This document shows, in pieces, positions 5,790 through 7,345 of a DNA stretch of 7,345 nucleotides. The position numbers and the translations under genes were made by a program. The notes below the pieces were generated by a model. That model did not search any database. It had not been told where the DNA came from and was given only the letters and a program-made list of their open reading frames with translations. Source of the stretch: CALZJC01 sp041574955 (lineage in GTDB: Bacteria > Acidobacteriota > Thermoanaerobaculia > Multivoradales > JAHEKO01); the NCBI GenBank assembly GCA_041574955.1, contig JBFGNS010000191.1, forward strand, positions 1-7,345, given 5' to 3'. Numbering within the stretch: position 1 is the stretch's first letter; every line of letters starts with the position of its first letter.

Positions 5790-7345
5790 GTGCTTCCCCA
5801 TCCGCTCCCGTCCCTCAGCCGACGACTGGCTCCGCTCGCGGCGGCGCTCTGCCTGATACCGGCCGCCGGAGCGGCCGATGAGCCGTACCGGTTCCGCGTC
5901 CTGGTCTCGGTGGGGTCGTGCCTCAACCTGCGCACCGAGCCGGCGCCGCGCGCAACCGTGCTCGACTGCCTGGCGCGCGACACCATGCTTCGCCAGCTGA
6001 CGGTCGAAGGTGACTGGAGCGAGGTGGCAAGCGCCGACGACCGGCGCGGCTGGGTGGCCAGTCGCCACCTGCTCGAGCTGCCGCCCCGCGAGCCGGAGGT
6101 GGAGGACGCTGCGCCGGCGCCCGAGCCGGTGGTCCCCGAGCCGGCGGCCACGGAGCCTGCAGCCACCGCGCCAGCAGCCGGCGCAACTGGCGAAGGGGCC
6201 GAGCGACCGGCCCCGCGCGAGCCGGAAGTCGCGCCCGCGGCGCCGTCGCCGAGCGGGTCGCGACCGGCGCCGGACGCCTCCGCGGCTGCGCCCAGGCCCG
6301 CCGAGCCCGGACCCGCCGAGCCCGACCCGGCGCCGGACTCGGCGCCCCGCGCGCCGACGCCCGAGGCCGATCGGCCGGCGCCGCCGGACGCCTCCGATCC
6401 GACGAGCATCCGGCAGCGGGTTGCACATGTCGACACGAACCGCATCGAGCACCGGCTCGGCGAGCTGGAGCGGGCCGTCGAGCGGCTGGCCGGCGCCGCC
6501 GAGATCAACCGTCGCCAGGCCGCCGAAGCGCTGGCCACCGAACGGCAGCACGCGGCCGAGCTCGACGACGCCGTGACGCGGCTCGAGGCCGCCGCCGAGC
6601 AGGAGCGCCAGCGCGGCGATGCGCGGCGCACCGCCGCCGAGGAGCGGAACCGGGAGCTGGCCGACGCCCTCGACCGGCTGGAAGCCGGTCTCGAGACCGA
6701 TCGGCAGCAGGCTACCGAGCTGCGCGCCACCGCCGACACCCTGTCGAAGGCCGTCGCCAGGCTGGAGCAGGCGGCCGACGCTCGCAGCCGCGAGCTGGCG
6801 GCCGCGCTGGCGCAGCTCGACCAGGGGACCGAGCGCACCGCCGAGCTGGCCGGCGAGCTCGCCGAGCTGCGCTCCACGCTGCCCGCCCTGAGCCGCGCTC
6901 TGGCCGCGGTCGAGCAGGCGCAAGCGCGGCTGACCGCCGAGACCGCCGCGGTGCGAGACGAGGTGGGCGCCGCGGTGGCCGAGCTGCGGCCGGCGGTCGC
7001 CGCCGCCGAGGCCGCCGAGGAGAGCCGCACGGCGCAGCTCGGGGCCCGGCTCGAGGCGAGGCTCGGCGAGCTGTCCGGCACCCTCGCCGGCCTGGCGACG
7101 GCGGTCGATGAGCTGCGCGGCGAGGTCGGTGCGCTGGCGGACGGCACCGCCGAGCAGGCCGCCAAGCTGACCCGCCTCGAGAGTGGCTGGGCGGAGGCCG
7201 CGGCCGAGCAGGCGCGGGCCGCCGCGGCGCCGGATCGGGCGGCCGCGGCACCAGCCGCCACGCCTGTCGCCACGCCGGCCGCCACGCCGGCCGCCACCCC
7301 GGCCGCCACCCCGGCCGCCACCCCGGCCGCCACCCCGGCCGCCAC
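5790..7345 (+). CDS. Exported SH3-domain protein with Pro/Ala linker and long coiled coil (3' end outside window)
   Basis: The frame is open from GTG to the window edge (518 codons) with no stop. Residues 1-29 form a signal peptide: RR at 11-12, a hydrophobic LAPLAAALCLIPAAG core, and a likely cut after an AGA or GAA motif before DEPYRF. C21 does not sit in a lipobox. Residues 33-97 are a bacterial SH3 domain (CLNLRTEP, GDWSEV, GWVASRHLL). C44 and C60 could form a disulfide outside the cytoplasm. Residues 98-206 are a Pro/Ala/Glu-rich linker, likely extended. Residues 207-470 are a charged, alanine-rich helix-forming stretch with heptad-like RLExA modules at 264, 296 and 324 and a related QLDQG at 342. 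A second Ala/Thr/Pro segment follows from about 471. The layout (signal, SH3, coiled coil) recalls YgiM-type envelope proteins, which end in a membrane helix; here the end is not visible. The SH3 part may bind peptidoglycan, but no specific function can be assigned. Confidence 0.8.
   Translation, partial: MLPHPLPSLSRRLAPLAAALCLIPAAGAADEPYRFRVLVSVGSCLNLRTEPAPRATVLDCLARDTMLRQLTVEGDWSEVASADDRRGWVASRHLLELPPREPEVEDAAPAPEPVVPEPAATEPAATAPAAGATGEGAERPAPREPEVAPAAPSPSGSRPAPDASAAAPRPAEPGPAEPDPAPDSAPRAPTPEADRPAPPDASDPTSIRQRVAHVDTNRIEHRLGELERAVERLAGAAEINRRQAAEALATERQHAAELDDAVTRLEAAAEQERQRGDARRTAAEERNRELADALDRLEAGLETDRQQATELRATADTLSKAVARLEQAADARSRELAAALAQLDQGTERTAELAGELAELRSTLPALSRALAAVEQAQARLTAETAAVRDEVGAAVAELRPAVAAAEAAEESRTAQLGARLEARLGELSGTLAGLATAVDELRGEVGALADGTAEQAAKLTRLESGWAEAAAEQARAAAAPDRAAAAPAATPVATPAATPAATPAATPAATPAATPAA
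7254..7345 (+). repeat. 12-base tandem repeat encoding Ala-Ala-Thr-Pro
   Basis: The unit GCCGCCACCCCG occurs in seven full copies plus eight bases at the edge and may continue beyond. It is in frame with the SH3-domain gene and encodes AATP units. The first copies are variant (ACGCCT; GTC for GCC; ACGCCG twice), while the last four full copies are identical, suggesting recent expansion toward the right. The window ending inside it may reflect an assembly break. Confidence 0.9.

Noticed and set aside
5715..6923. Second minus-strand open frame of about 400 codons over the same region
   Set aside because: It is Gly/Arg-rich without recognisable motifs and is another shadow of the plus-strand gene.
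5777..7345. Long minus-strand open frame (over 500 codons) antisense to the SH3-domain gene
   Set aside because: Its product is low-complexity Ala/Ser/Arg with no domain, which is typical of the antisense of GC-rich genes. The plus frame has a ribosome binding site, signal peptide and SH3 domain.

Overview
The window comes from a very GC-rich bacterial chromosome (well over two thirds G+C by eye, with G/C at nearly every third codon position). It carries two convergent gene blocks followed by a divergent gene that runs off the right edge. The lineage cannot be fixed from this sequence. The mix of a mycobacterial-style EgtB, a monothiol bacilliredoxin-like protein, a long glutamine-dependent NAD synthase and a proline/alanine-rich exported SH3 protein would fit a GC-rich soil or sediment lineage such as an Acidobacteriota relative, but that is a guess. 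No mobile element, RNA gene, CRISPR array or sign of recent transfer was seen.

Left block, plus strand (2-3362). It starts with the C-terminal part of a conserved protein of unknown function. Next is a complete EgtB-type sulfoxide synthase (DinB-like plus FGE-sulfatase domains), then a complete class V PLP enzyme that matches the N-terminal desulfurase domain of eukaryotic molybdenum cofactor sulfurase but lacks the MOSC domain. Short gaps (28 and 54 bases) suggest one transcript whose promoter lies left of the window. EgtB joins sulfur to hercynine. The PLP enzyme is a good candidate for the later carbon-sulfur cleavage step of ergothioneine synthesis (the EgtE role), although its conserved cysteines also fit a true desulfurase.

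Middle block, minus strand (3390-5718). A YtxJ-like monothiol thioredoxin-fold protein is followed after 52 bases or less by nadE, the two-domain glutamine-dependent NAD(+) synthase. A good sigma-70-type promoter (TTGACC, 17 bases, TACAGT) lies upstream of ytxJ. The two blocks converge at 3363-3389, where a short GC hairpin sits.

Right block, plus strand (5790 to the edge). A GTG-started gene encodes an exported protein: signal peptide, bacterial SH3 domain, proline/alanine-rich linker, long coiled coil and a second Ala/Thr/Pro tail. The tail is built from a 12-base tandem repeat that becomes more uniform toward the window edge. Its start overlaps the -35 box of the ytxJ promoter, so the two divergent transcripts share a compact 71-base control region. 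The general theme of the left and middle blocks is small-thiol and redox-cofactor metabolism.
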